Of a stretch of 64,000 bases of DNA, positions 43,114-51,161 are shown one piece after another. The first letter of the stretch is position 1, and every line of letters starts with the position of its first letter. The translations under genes were made by a program, and so were the position numbers. The DNA comes from Flavonifractor sp. An82 (GTDB lineage Bacteria; Bacillota; Clostridia; Oscillospirales; Oscillospiraceae): positions 42,947 to 106,946 of the forward strand of contig NZ_NFHG01000010.1 of the NCBI RefSeq assembly GCF_002159265.1, read 5' to 3'. Under the pieces are notes generated by a model. The model was not told the origin of the DNA. It searched no databases and saw nothing but the letters and a program-made list of their open reading frames with translations.

Positions 43114-43862
43114 GCCGGCTCCTCCTGCTTCCCCTGGTAGATGGCGTCCAGCACCCCCTGATCTACCTGGTCAGCCGGGCCGTCGTAGACGATCTCTCCG
43201 GCCCGGATGCCCACCACCCGGGTGGCGTACTGGAGGGCCAGCTCCACATGGTGGATGTTGATGAGGACGGTAATGTGCATGTCCCGGTTGATGCGCTGGA
43301 AGTCATCCATCACCTGCTTGGCGGTCACCGGGTCCAGGGAGGCCACCGGCTCGTCCGCCAGGATGATCTGGGGGTTTTGGGCCAGGGTGCGGGCCAGGGC
43401 CACCCGCTGTTGCTGCCCGCCGGAGAGCTGATCCGCCCGGACAAAGGCCTTGTCCAGAATCCCCATCTGATCCAGTGCCTCCAGGGCTTTCATCTTCTCT
43501 TCTTTCGTGAAGATACCAAAGGTGGCCCGCCACCAGGGCAGGTCGGGCACAAAGGCGGTGAGCACGTTCTTGATGACCGTGGTGCGGGTAATGAGATTAA
43601 AGGACTGGAAGATCATGCCGATCCGCCGGCGGAACTTCCGCAGGCTCTTCCCGTGAAGGGTCATCACGTCGGTGCCGTCCACCGTCAGCTGGCCCTGGGT
43701 GATGTCGTGCATCCGGTTGATGGTGCGGATCAGGGTGGACTTGCCCGCACCGGACAGGCCGATGATGGCCACGAACTCCCCCTGATCAATGGTCAGGTTG
43801 ATGTGCTTCAGGGCCTCGTACCCGTTGGGGTAGCGCTTTTCTACCTCTTTGAATTCAATCAT
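43110..43862 (-). CDS. phnC: Phosphonate-type ABC transporter ATP-binding protein
   Basis: 250 residues from ATG 43862. Walker A IIGLSGAGKSTLIRTIN (about 32), signature LSGGQQQRVALARTL (about 150), Walker B IILADEPVASLDP. PhnC-specific text is visible in RTTVIKNVLTAFVPDLPWWRATFG. It powers import of a phosphonate, phosphite or phosphate-like solute delivered by the binding protein encoded upstream. A hairpin in the gap before it may reduce expression relative to the binding protein. Confidence 0.93.
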   Translation of the reverse strand: MIEFKEVEKRYPNGYEALKHINLTIDQGEFVAIIGLSGAGKSTLIRTINRMHDITQGQLTVDGTDVMTLHGKSLRKFRRRIGMIFQSFNLITRTTVIKNVLTAFVPDLPWWRATFGIFTKEEKMKALEALDQMGILDKAFVRADQLSGGQQQRVALARTLAQNPQIILADEPVASLDPVTAKQVMDDFQRINRDMHITVLINIHHVELALQYATRVVGIRAGEIVYDGPADQVDQGVLDAIYQGKQEEPA

Positions 43863-43880
43863 CGTATCTCTCTCCATTCC

Positions 43881-43918
43881 AAACAAGGGAGGAAAGCCAC
43901 GGCCTCCCTCCCTCGTTT
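43881..43918 (-). terminator. Hairpin between phnD and phnC, possible partial terminator
   Basis: AAAC-AGGGAGG on one side and CCTCCCT-GTTT on the other form an imperfect stem around GGCCGTGGC. No long T run follows on the minus strand. Such hairpins after binding-protein genes often lower expression of the downstream transporter genes. Confidence 0.5.
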
Positions 43919-43939
43919 GTGGTCCATGTTTGATTGGGT

Positions 43940-45025
43940 TTAACCCGCGCTGTTCAGGGACTGGATCATCTCCTGGGCGGCCCGCTCGGAGTCGTAGTCA
44001 GAGGACTTGGCGGGCAGGTAGCCGTTGTGGCTATAGATGGCGATGACCTCCTTTCCCTCCTCGGTGTTGCCGATGTTGATGAATGCCTCGGACAGGGCGG
44101 CCTTGAAGTCGTCGTCCATGATGGGGGAGGTCTTGCTGACGCTGATGGTGTCGTTGTAGATGGCGGGGGTGACGCCCACCACGGCGGTGTCGTCCCAGAT
44201 GCTGTTGGTCATGCCGTACTCTCCGATCCACTCGTCCTCATAGTCCCGGCGGGCGTCGGCGTAGGTGCAGACGATGTCCACCTGACCGGAGGCCAGACGG
44301 GCGAAGGCGCTACCGTAGGAGTCAGACTGCACCGCATGGGGCAGGTCGGTGATGTTCTTATCGAAGTTCTCCTGGAGCCACAGGGAGGGGTAGATGTACC
44401 CGGCGGGAGAGGAGGAGTTGGCCACGCTCCAGTTGGCGCTGCTCACATCTTCCCAAGTAAGTTCCTCACCGGCGTTGACCTTGGCGGCCAGCTCCTTACC
44501 CTTCTCAGAGGGACCGGCAATCATCAGAGCCCGGTAACTGGTGACCTGCTCGGTGGTGGGCTCAGTGGGGGCGTTGTCGTTCCAGTCCTTGGCGTTGTCG
44601 GAGTCAATGGAAAGACCGTCCCGGGTGGCGGTGAGCAACACATCACAGCCGTCGTCATAGAGCACATAGGTGCCGCCAGGGATCAGGCCCACGTCGGCGG
44701 TGCCGGCGGACAGAGCCTCGCCAACCGCCTCGTAGCTGGTACCCACGGTGATGTCCACCTCGCCCACGTCGTAGCCCAGCTTGGCCAGCTCATCGGTGAG
44801 CATCTGCTTCAGGGGCTCGGTGGCGGTGATGATCTCCTCCGGCTCCCGAGAGGGGACAAAGGCGATGCGCAGGGTATCGATGGTCTTGTTCCCGGTCTCC
44901 TGGGTGCTGCTGGTGTCCGGCGTGCTGCCGGAGCCCAGGGTGTCCTCCGTGTTCTGACCGCCGCAGCCGGCCAACAGGCCAACACACATCACGCCAGCCA
45001 GCAGGAGAGAAAGTGCTTTCTTCAT
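43940..45025 (-). CDS. phnD: Phosphonate-type substrate-binding lipoprotein
   Basis: 361 residues. Lipobox VGLLAGC (Cys near 21). PhnD fold sequence: TLRIAFVPSREPEEIITATEPLKQMLTDEL, VDITVGTSYEAVGEALSAGTADVGLIPGGTYVLY, and VDIVCTYADARRDYEDEW. First gene of the transporter operon. Real substrate could be a phosphonate, phosphite, or a phosphate ester; no C-P lyase genes are in the window, whereas a nucleotidase-like phosphatase is in the operon, which favours an organophosphate (inference). Confidence 0.92.
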   Translation of the reverse strand: MKKALSLLLAGVMCVGLLAGCGGQNTEDTLGSGSTPDTSSTQETGNKTIDTLRIAFVPSREPEEIITATEPLKQMLTDELAKLGYDVGEVDITVGTSYEAVGEALSAGTADVGLIPGGTYVLYDDGCDVLLTATRDGLSIDSDNAKDWNDNAPTEPTTEQVTSYRALMIAGPSEKGKELAAKVNAGEELTWEDVSSANWSVANSSSPAGYIYPSLWLQENFDKNITDLPHAVQSDSYGSAFARLASGQVDIVCTYADARRDYEDEWIGEYGMTNSIWDDTAVVGVTPAIYNDTISVSKTSPIMDDDFKAALSEAFINIGNTEEGKEVIAIYSHNGYLPAKSSDYDSERAAQEMIQSLNSAG

Positions 45026-45081
45026 ACTGTGATCCTCCTCGATGTTTCGTTTATGTCTTGGGGTTGATTTTGGACCTATCT

Positions 45082-45108
45082 GTTACAGAGGGGAACCCCT
45101 CTGATAAC
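45082..45108. promoter_or_regulatory. Inverted repeat and possible LacI operator upstream of phnD
   Basis: GTTA-CAGAGGGG (45082-45093) faces CCCCTCTG-A-TAAC (45096-45108) around AA. Immediately beside it AACCGTTT (45106-45113) matches the AANCGNTT core of LacI-family operators. It lies between the lacI-type gene and phnD, 57-83 bp before the phnD start. Confidence 0.5.
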
Positions 45109-45120
45109 CGTTTCTGGAAG

Positions 45121-46098
45121 TCAGGCGGTGTCGCCGATCTTCAGGTGAGTGGGCACTGTGACGGTCACCGCCTGGGAGCGGCGCTGGCTGATCCGGCCAA
45201 AGAGCAGCTCCAGGGCGTTCTCCCACACATAGTCCGGGAACATCTCCAGGCAGGTGCCAGTGGGCCACTTGCTCTCCAAGGTCTGGATGTCCTGATAAAT
45301 AATGACCGCCACATCTTTCGGCACACGGATGCCCAGCTCCCGGAAGGCCTCCAGCGCGCCCTCAGCCACCTCGTCACTGCCCAGTAGAACCGCCTCGGCC
45401 AGGGTGTGTTCCTCCACTGCCTTCTTGGCCAGGGCATAGCCGCTCTCCCGGCTGATCTCCCCCACATGGAACGTGCTGGGGTCGTACTGGCCGCGCTCCT
45501 CCAGGATGCGCTGGATGGCTGCCAGGCGGTGGGCACCGATGCGGCCGTTGGGTCCGTCGTAGATGCCGCCGATATACCCCAGGCCGGTGTACCGCTTCTG
45601 ATCCAGCAGATAGGACACCATTTTCTCCTGGCCCCGGTCGAAGTCCACCTGCACCTGGTCGAACTCATAGTTGTGCTGATTGGAGTTCACGAAAACGATG
45701 GCAAAGGACAGAGAGCGGAGAAAGTCGATCTCTTTCTCGCTGAACACACCCAGGGCAATGATGCCGTCCACTTTCTGGGACTCGCCGAAGGTCAACCGGA
45801 CAAAGGAGACCTCATACTGGTCCGTCATCATCTGCACCAGGCACGACAAGGATGACAGCCGCACATTGGGCCGGTCCGGGCGGATGATCCGCCAGTCCGC
45901 CACCCCGATGACCAGATGAGTCTTGTGCTCCGCCGCCTTCCGCTGCCGGGGCGACACATAGCCCAGGGCGTGAGCCGCCTGAAAAATCCGGGCCCGCACC
46001 TCCGGCGTGACAGAGATGTTGTCATCCTTATTTAGAACTCGGGAAACCGCGGCAGCCGAGACCTGGGCGGCCTGGGCCACATCTTTGATCGTCGCCAT
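45121..46098 (-). CDS. LacI family transcriptional regulator
   Basis: 325 residues from ATG 46098 (GGGAGGGATC upstream). N-terminal LacI HTH (ATIKDVAQAAQVSAAAVSRVLNKDDNISVTPEVRARIFQAA). The effector domain contains VDGIIALGVFSEKE, GLGYIGGIYDGPNGRIGAHRLAAIQRIL and EAVLLGSDEVAEGALEAFRELGIRVPKDVAVIIYQD. It lies directly upstream of the phosphonate-type transporter on the same strand and is its likely regulator. The effector may be a sugar or polyol moiety. Confidence 0.93.
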   Translation of the reverse strand: MATIKDVAQAAQVSAAAVSRVLNKDDNISVTPEVRARIFQAAHALGYVSPRQRKAAEHKTHLVIGVADWRIIRPDRPNVRLSSLSCLVQMMTDQYEVSFVRLTFGESQKVDGIIALGVFSEKEIDFLRSLSFAIVFVNSNQHNYEFDQVQVDFDRGQEKMVSYLLDQKRYTGLGYIGGIYDGPNGRIGAHRLAAIQRILEERGQYDPSTFHVGEISRESGYALAKKAVEEHTLAEAVLLGSDEVAEGALEAFRELGIRVPKDVAVIIYQDIQTLESKWPTGTCLEMFPDYVWENALELLFGRISQRRSQAVTVTVPTHLKIGDTA

Positions 46099-46130
46099 GA
46101 GATCCCTCCCTCTCAAGTTCTTCTGAGTTC

Positions 46131-46158
46131 ATTATATTTCTCCCCTGTTCGAAGTCAA
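46131..46158 (-). promoter_or_regulatory. Promoter of the LacI-family gene
   Basis: TTGACT (46158-46153), 16 nt, TATAAT (46136-46131), 33 nt upstream of the start. Confidence 0.8.
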
Positions 46159-46162
46159 TAGT

Positions 46163-46184
46163 TTTTACTAAAATTTTACTAAAA
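46163..46184. repeat. Tandem 11-bp AT-rich repeat upstream of the lacI promoter
   Basis: TTTTACTAAAA occurs twice head to tail, 4 bp upstream of the -35 box. Each unit is nearly palindromic and one helical turn long, so it may be an UP element or a paired operator. Confidence 0.55.
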
Positions 46185-46287
46185 ACAAATGACCTATAAC
46201 AGACGAGGGTCCATCAAATTCTGCAGGGGAGAAAACAACTGTAGGTCCTCCGCTGATCCATGAGGAACCTATTTTTCGCGGACATTC

Positions 46288-46316
46288 TTGACAGGAAAGA
46301 ACATTTGTTCTATACT
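46288..46316 (+). promoter_or_regulatory. Sigma-A promoter with embedded LexA (SOS) box, start of the mobile element
   Basis: TTGACA (46288-46293), 17 nt, TATACT (46311-46316). The spacer holds GAACATTTGTTC (46299-46310), which fits the Gram-positive LexA site GAAC-N4-GTTC. LexA bound here would block polymerase, so the sigma-like activator gene should be DNA-damage inducible. Confidence 0.78.
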
Positions 46317-46434
46317 GAACGTAGGCGAAAGCCGAAAACTCGCAGCTTTCCGGTGAGGTCCACACCCCGGTGGGACCTCAGACATTCATGGGCCTCGTAG
46401 GGCACCACAACCACCCTGCACGAAGGGAACTTCC

Positions 46435-46494
46435 ATGAAGGTCTTCAGTATTTGGCGCTGTGCCGGCAGCGCGGGTGTGCACCTTCCCGTGTAA
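46435..46494 (+). CDS. Candidate 19-residue leader peptide before the sigma-like gene
   Basis: ATG 46435 to TAA 46494 encodes MKVFSIWRCAGSAGVHLPV, preceded by GAAGGGA. Its last codons form one arm of a hairpin (GCACC at 46479-46483 with GGTGC at 46505-46509) whose other arm contains the AAAGGG ribosome site of the next gene. Translation of the leader could open that site. This is a prediction from geometry; no homologue is recognised. Confidence 0.4.
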   Translation: MKVFSIWRCAGSAGVHLPV

Positions 46495-46510
46495 AGCGGA
46501 AAGGGTGCAA

Positions 46511-46900
46511 ATGAGCGACTCTGTCGTGATTACCTATAGTGGCCAGCAAGTATCAGTGCCAAAGGAGGTCGCAGACTTCCTGGAGCAGGATCGGAAGCGG
46601 GAACAGGCGCAGGACAAGCGGGACCATAGGCATCTGAGTAAAAGTGATTTTGAAACGGTGCTGTTCTGTTCGGACTGTGTCAGGCGTCCCGTGGAGGATA
46701 CTGTACTCCGGAACCTCCAGCTTGAAACTCTGCGGAAAGCCGTCGATGGCCTGGGAGACCAGGGCCGGGATCTTGTAGAACTCCGATATGGCAGGGGTCT
46801 GACCATGGAGGAGATCGGGACGATCTACGGCGTGTCCAAGGCGGCGGTATCAAAGCGGCTGAAAAAGCTCCACGAACAGCTGAGGGGCTCTGTCAAATGA
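46511..46900 (+). CDS. Sigma-70-like DNA-binding regulator of the integrative element
   Basis: 129 residues from ATG 46511. The N-terminal part (VVITYSGQQVSVPKEVADFLEQDRKREQAQDKRDHRHLS) is typical of a sigma-like protein carried by gut Firmicute integrative elements. The C-terminal part is a region 4 HTH (GRDLVELRYGRGLTMEEIGTIYGVSKAAVSKRLKKLHEQL). No region 2, so it is probably a dedicated activator. It is the first gene after the LexA-controlled promoter and ends in a perfect terminator, so it is transcribed alone. Confidence 0.82.
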   Translation: MSDSVVITYSGQQVSVPKEVADFLEQDRKREQAQDKRDHRHLSKSDFETVLFCSDCVRRPVEDTVLRNLQLETLRKAVDGLGDQGRDLVELRYGRGLTMEEIGTIYGVSKAAVSKRLKKLHEQLRGSVK

Positions 46901-46920
46901 CAGAGCCCCTCAATTTTTTG
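46881..46920 (+). terminator. Perfect intrinsic terminator after the sigma-like gene
   Basis: GAGGGGCTCTGTC pairs with GACAGAGCCCCTC (13 bp) around AAAT, followed by AATTTTTTG. The stop codon TGA lies in the stem-loop junction. Confidence 0.95.
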
Positions 46921-47048
46921 TTTTTCTGGTTTACAAACCGCCTGTGAGTGTCCTGATAAGTAGAGGGCAAAATTTCCGGACCTCGGAAACCCCGGCTCTG
47001 GCCGTGGCCGGGCGGCTCTGAATGAAACCTACAGAGGAGTACAAGATC

Positions 47049-47411
47049 ATGAATGTATTTGGAAACAGTTCAAAACAGCTGCTGCAAGCACTGACTGCCA
47101 ATGCAGAAAAGGAAACTATGGACTACGTCCTTCAGGAGATGCAGGCAGTCCTGGGGGAAGAGATGCCGGAAACGGATGCGGTGCGGACCTATCTGCAAGA
47201 TCCTGACAAGCCCACGGAGCTCAGCACAGCACAGCAGATCGTGGCCATGGACAAGCTGCTGGAGTGTGCGGAGGTCAATCTCCGAACGCTCTGTGACCTG
47301 ATCCGATATCAGCAATTGAAAGATGCCGGGGTGGTCAACTCCGTGGAGGAGTTCCTGCAGCTGGTCCACCCGGATGATGTCCGTAAGATTTCAAAGGAGG
47401 ATGCTGATTGA
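47049..47411 (+). CDS. Hypothetical element protein
   Basis: 120 residues from ATG 47049, with AGAGGAG 9 nt upstream. Soluble, acidic and helical: NVFGNSSKQLLQALTANAEKETMDYVLQEM, TAQQIVAMDKLLECAEVNLRTLCDLIRY. The stop overlaps the next start (TTGA at 47408-47411). I do not recognise the family. Position before the excisionase-like and replication-like genes suggests a role in element maintenance. Confidence 0.7.
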   Translation: MNVFGNSSKQLLQALTANAEKETMDYVLQEMQAVLGEEMPETDAVRTYLQDPDKPTELSTAQQIVAMDKLLECAEVNLRTLCDLIRYQQLKDAGVVNSVEEFLQLVHPDDVRKISKEDAD

Positions 47412-47617
47412 AAAAATCCGAATACAAATCCTACGATGACCTGCCGCTGTTTCTCAATGCAGACACAGTGGCAAAGGTGCTTGGCGTGTCACCGTCCAGC
47501 GGTTATGAGCTGATGCATGAACCGGGTTTCCCGGTGCTGCGCATCGGGAATCGCATGGTGGTGCCCAAAGAGCAGTTCATCCAGTGGGTGAAAGAGCACA
47601 CAGGAGGCGGCGTATGA
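47408..47617 (+). CDS. Excisionase-like HTH protein
   Basis: 69 residues from TTG 47408. A MerR/excisionase-type winged helix: PLFLNADTVAKVLGVSPSSGYELMHEPGFPVLRIGNRMVVPKEQFIQWVKEH. Such small proteins direct excision by tyrosine integrases, and two integrases are encoded 4 kb downstream. It overlaps both neighbours by 4 nt, so the three small genes form one translation unit. Confidence 0.82.
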   Translation: MKKSEYKSYDDLPLFLNADTVAKVLGVSPSSGYELMHEPGFPVLRIGNRMVVPKEQFIQWVKEHTGGGV

Positions 47618-48030
47618 GGTACAGCAAGTACAGTGGGCGCGGAAATTTTTTCTCTCTGCCCAACGAAGTGTTTCTCTTGGGCCTGAGCGCCGGAGAGTTA
47701 TCTGTGTACAGTTTCCTGAAACGGTGTGAGAATCGCAAGACGCATCAGTGCTGGCCCAGCATCCGAACCATCGGCGAAGCAGTGCGCATGAGTGAAAATA
47801 CTGTCCGCAAGTACATCCGGCAGCTGGAGGAGCGTGGACTTATCACCACGGAACCCACCGAGGTGATCACCAAGACAGGAGAAAAGCGCAACGGCAATCT
47901 ACTGTTCACCCTCCGGCCGATCCAGGAGGTGATCGACGAGTACTACGACCGCCAGTTGGAGGAATTGGAGTTGGCTACAGAGCGCCAGCGTGTGGTGAAC
48001 CTCCTGCTGGAGCAGAAAAGCCCCGCGTGA
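47614..48030 (+). CDS. Helix-turn-helix (replication-initiator-like) protein
   Basis: 138 residues from ATG 47614, overlapping the previous stop as ATGA. Winged-helix sequence FFSLPNEVFLLGLSAGELSVYSFLKRCENRKTHQCWPSIRTIGEAVRMSENTVRKYIRQLEERGLI, a helix-turn-helix_36 type domain found in plasmid and element replication initiators. C-terminus is helical. A role in replication or control of the mobile element is likely but not proven by sequence. Confidence 0.75.
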   Translation: MRYSKYSGRGNFFSLPNEVFLLGLSAGELSVYSFLKRCENRKTHQCWPSIRTIGEAVRMSENTVRKYIRQLEERGLITTEPTEVITKTGEKRNGNLLFTLRPIQEVIDEYYDRQLEELELATERQRVVNLLLEQKSPA

Positions 48031-48387
48031 CCGCCTGTGGGCCGCTGTGTGGCTCCCTTCGGGGCAGGCAGAGTCCCTGCCCCTCCCGGCGGTTTTGGAG
48101 CGGATTTGGCCCGTTGTTCCACCGCTGTGGAGGAGGCCTATCCGGGGAATTTGCCGCCCCATAACTGATTTACGGAGGACGAAAGGAAAAGCAGGATAAA
48201 CGCCGGGGTCGCCAGTGGCTCCTCCGGCCGGTCACTTCGCCCCGCAGTGCGGGTCGTTACGGGGTTTTGCGGTGTATCAAAAGTGGGGTCAAAAACAGGC
48301 AGCGGGGATCACGTTTGTGGTCACAATCCCCGAACTCCTACTGCCATAACGAAAAAATAGGGGTCACGCCCCGGAAAGGAGCAGTTT
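48031..48387 (+). other. Non-coding region upstream of the mobilization genes, candidate oriT
   Basis: No gene is seen. Several inverted repeats occur, including GGGCAGG/CCTGCCC (around 48070-48090) and GGGGAT...ATCCCC with inner CAC/GTG (about 48304-48334) close to the relaxosome genes. An origin of transfer is expected immediately upstream of mob genes, so this is the best candidate; the nick site cannot be named. Confidence 0.4.
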
Positions 48388-48807
48388 ATGGGCAAAAAAG
48401 AGAGATTTGCTTTTTATCTCAACCCGGAAAAGAAAGCCATCCTGGAGCGCCGGTATCAGGAGGACGGAAGCCGGAGTATGACCGCTTTCATCGAGCGGGC
48501 GGTGGACTTTTACCTGGACTACCTCAGCGCCAACGACGCCGGCCTTTTCCTGCCAACATCTATCAAATCGTACCTGGACGGACGGCTGGGACAGCTGGAG
48601 GAACGTCTGTCCTCCCTTGCCTTCCGGCAGGCGGTGGAGCAGGACATGGTGGCCGGTATCCTTGCTGACGCCTATCAGTTCAGCGACGAGGATCTCCGCC
48701 GCCGGAGGGCGGAGAGCGTGCAAAATGTGAAAAAGACCAACGGCCGTGTCTCGCTGGAGCAGCGGGTACGTGGGGCCTGGGAGGAGGACGATGAATGGCA
48801 AGACTGA
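48388..48807 (+). CDS. Relaxosome accessory protein (ribbon-helix-helix-like)
   Basis: 139 residues; GGAAAGGAG precedes ATG 48388. The N-terminus RFAFYLNPEKKAILERRYQEDGSRSMTAFIERAVDFYLDYL looks like a ribbon-helix-helix DNA-binding fold. The C-terminal half is helical and charged. It overlaps the relaxase gene by 13 nt, the usual place for a MobC-type accessory protein that binds oriT. Confidence 0.78.
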   Translation: MGKKERFAFYLNPEKKAILERRYQEDGSRSMTAFIERAVDFYLDYLSANDAGLFLPTSIKSYLDGRLGQLEERLSSLAFRQAVEQDMVAGILADAYQFSDEDLRRRRAESVQNVKKTNGRVSLEQRVRGAWEEDDEWQD

Positions 48808-50753
48808 TCCTGAAAAGTCCCTACCTGAAGTGCGATAGGAACCATCCTGTCAGTGGATATCTGCAGTACATTGGAACACGGGAGCGCGTGGAACTGATCC
48901 CGGATGACCGGCCGCCCACAAGGAAACAAGAGCAGTTGGTCAGAAAACTGATAAAAGATTTCCCAGAGGCCATAGGACTGGACGAGTATTCTGACTACGA
49001 AGCCAAGCCTACCAAAGCCAATGCCTCTGCATTCATCACCAGGGCACTGGAAGAAAACTGGCCGCAGGTTCAGCAGTCGGACGGCTACATGAAGTACATT
49101 GCCACCCGTCCCAGGGCAGAGCGGTTGGGTGACCACGGCCTCTTTGGGGATGAGGACGGCGTGGATTTAGAAAAAGCAATGCGGGAGTTGGATCAATACA
49201 CCGGCAACGTGTGGACGCACATCTTCTCCCTGAAACGTGAGGATGCCGCTCGTCTTGGCTACGACAATGCCAGGGCGTGGATGAATTTGCTTCGGACAAA
49301 CCGCAATGACATCGCCGCCGCTATGAACATCCCGCCAAATCACTTCCGCTGGTATGCCGCCTACCACGACGAGGGGGAGCACCCCCATGTCCACATGATG
49401 GCGTGGTCAACGGTGCCGGAAGAAGCCTATCTCACAAAAGAAGGCATCCGGCAGATCAAGTCCAGGCTGATGAATCAAATATTCAAACAGGAGATGCTGC
49501 ACACTCATGAGCAAAAATCCCAGTCGCGGGATGAGTTGGTGCGGGAGGCACGCAGGGCCATTCGACGTCTGACCCGTGAGATGGCGCAGAGCATCTGTTC
49601 GGCTCCTGAGATTGAACAGAAGATGGAGCAGCTGGCCACGCAGCTGGAGACGGTCAAGGGCAAGAAGTCCTACGGCTACCTCCCTAAGCCGGTGAAGAAA
49701 ACCGTGGACGAGATCGTGGACAAGCTGGAGGAACTGCCAGTGGTCCGTGAGTGCTACGACCAGTGGTGCGTCCTCCAAAGTGAGGTGGACAGCTACTACC
49801 ACGACAAGCCCAGAGAGAAGAAAAAGCTGTCCCAGGAGAAGAAGTTCCGGCAAATCAAGAACGCCGTCATTCAGGAGGCGGAGCGCATCCGGTTGGGGGA
49901 GATCACTTTCGAGGATGCGAACCTGGCTGGCCACGACGAGGCGGAGCAGGTGCGGGGCGAGTCTTATGATTGCTGGGAACTGCGGCAGATCATCCGGGAC
50001 GAGACACTTTCGCTGGAGGACCGGGACAGGGCGGCGGAAGAGTTGAAGCGGCTGGCAGGGCGAGGCGACGCCCACGCCCAATACATGATGGGCCTACTCT
50101 ACCGGGACGGGCCTCTGTTGATCCCAGACAGTCAAAAGGCAAAGCACTGGTTCACCCAAGCGGCAGGGCATGGTCTGCGAGCTGCACAATATGCCTTGGG
50201 CAAACTGCTTCTCTCTGACGATATGGAAGTCCGGGACCCGGACGAGGGTATCCGCTGGTTGAAACAGGCCGCAGAAAACGGATGCCACTTCACCGCTTAC
50301 CGTCTGGGCAAAGAGTATCTGGAGGGGAACGCTGTCAACAAGGACACCACCAGAGCAGTGGAGTGGTTCACCAAATCGGCAGAGGCGGGCAACCAGTACG
50401 CCCAATACATGCTGGGCAAGCTGTACCTGACCGGGCAGGGAGTAGCCCAAGATCAAGCCCAAGCAATGGCGTGGTTCAGCCGCTCCGCCGCCCAGGGGAA
50501 CCAGTACGCGCAGTTCTTTCTGGAGCACCAGGACAGCCTCCATCCGCCTTCCGTCATGCTGGCGGCCACGCGCCTGCTCTACCACATGATCCGGATCTTT
50601 GAGGATCACTCCCTGCCCCGCTCCAGCACCGGCCTCCAGGTAGACAGCAAACTTCGGAGAAAGATTCAGGAAAAGAAAATCGCTATGGGCCACAAACCGG
50701 ATGACCATGAGGAGGCGCAGAACCAGGGCGGCATGGTCATGGGCGGGATGTGA
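48795..50753 (+). CDS. MobP-type relaxase with C-terminal Sel1 repeats
   Basis: 652 residues. N-terminal relaxase (about 1-260) with the three-His metal motif DEGEHPHVHMMAWS near 195-208; a candidate catalytic Tyr is in SGYLQYIGTRERVEL near residue 20. A coiled-coil linker follows (about 250-400). The C-terminal half has four or five Sel1-like repeats (DAHAQYMMGLLYRDG, HGLRAAQYALGKLLL, NGCHFTAYRLGKEYLEG, GNQYAQYMLGKLYLTGQGV). The relaxase would nick at oriT for mobilization by a helper conjugation system, as no transfer apparatus is encoded. The Sel1 part is probably a protein-protein interaction module. Confidence 0.9.
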   Translation: MARLILKSPYLKCDRNHPVSGYLQYIGTRERVELIPDDRPPTRKQEQLVRKLIKDFPEAIGLDEYSDYEAKPTKANASAFITRALEENWPQVQQSDGYMKYIATRPRAERLGDHGLFGDEDGVDLEKAMRELDQYTGNVWTHIFSLKREDAARLGYDNARAWMNLLRTNRNDIAAAMNIPPNHFRWYAAYHDEGEHPHVHMMAWSTVPEEAYLTKEGIRQIKSRLMNQIFKQEMLHTHEQKSQSRDELVREARRAIRRLTREMAQSICSAPEIEQKMEQLATQLETVKGKKSYGYLPKPVKKTVDEIVDKLEELPVVRECYDQWCVLQSEVDSYYHDKPREKKKLSQEKKFRQIKNAVIQEAERIRLGEITFEDANLAGHDEAEQVRGESYDCWELRQIIRDETLSLEDRDRAAEELKRLAGRGDAHAQYMMGLLYRDGPLLIPDSQKAKHWFTQAAGHGLRAAQYALGKLLLSDDMEVRDPDEGIRWLKQAAENGCHFTAYRLGKEYLEGNAVNKDTTRAVEWFTKSAEAGNQYAQYMLGKLYLTGQGVAQDQAQAMAWFSRSAAQGNQYAQFFLEHQDSLHPPSVMLAATRLLYHMIRIFEDHSLPRSSTGLQVDSKLRRKIQEKKIAMGHKPDDHEEAQNQGGMVMGGM

Positions 50754-50902
50754 GCACCTCAAAAATTACGGCACCTAAAACAATAGGAAAGCCCTTGGAG
50801 CAAGAAGGCCAGGCAAAATGATAATTTTCTGATAATAGTTCGCCGTGCCCCTGGCTATTTCCTGTTTCTGTGGTATGTTGTGTTGCTGAGGAGGGATGAC
50901 CA

Positions 50903-51109
50903 ATGACGACCAATCAAACCCCAGTCCAGCGGTGCCAGTACTGCGGGAGCGACAATCTGGGCCTGGGCTGGCAGCACGGAGAGGCGCTGGTGACCTACAA
51001 GAAGCACGGACTCCTGGGCAGCCGGCTTCGCTATCTGATCTGCCGCCGCTGCGGGGCTGTGGTGTATCAATGGGTGGCAGAGCCTCACAAGTTCCCGTCT
51101 ATCAAGTGA
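50903..51109 (+). CDS. Small zinc-ribbon protein
   Basis: 68 residues from ATG 50903. Two CxxC pairs, CQYCGSDNLG near 11 and CRRCGAVVYQW near 48, form a zinc ribbon. Between them is YKKHGLLGSRLRYLI. It lies between the relaxase and integrase genes, 53 nt upstream of the first integrase. Family common in such elements but without assigned function. Confidence 0.72.
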   Translation: MTTNQTPVQRCQYCGSDNLGLGWQHGEALVTYKKHGLLGSRLRYLICRRCGAVVYQWVAEPHKFPSIK

Positions 51110-51161
51110 GTCCCCCAGAAATTGCACCGCAAATCAAAGATAAACTCTGGAGGTAAGAAAC

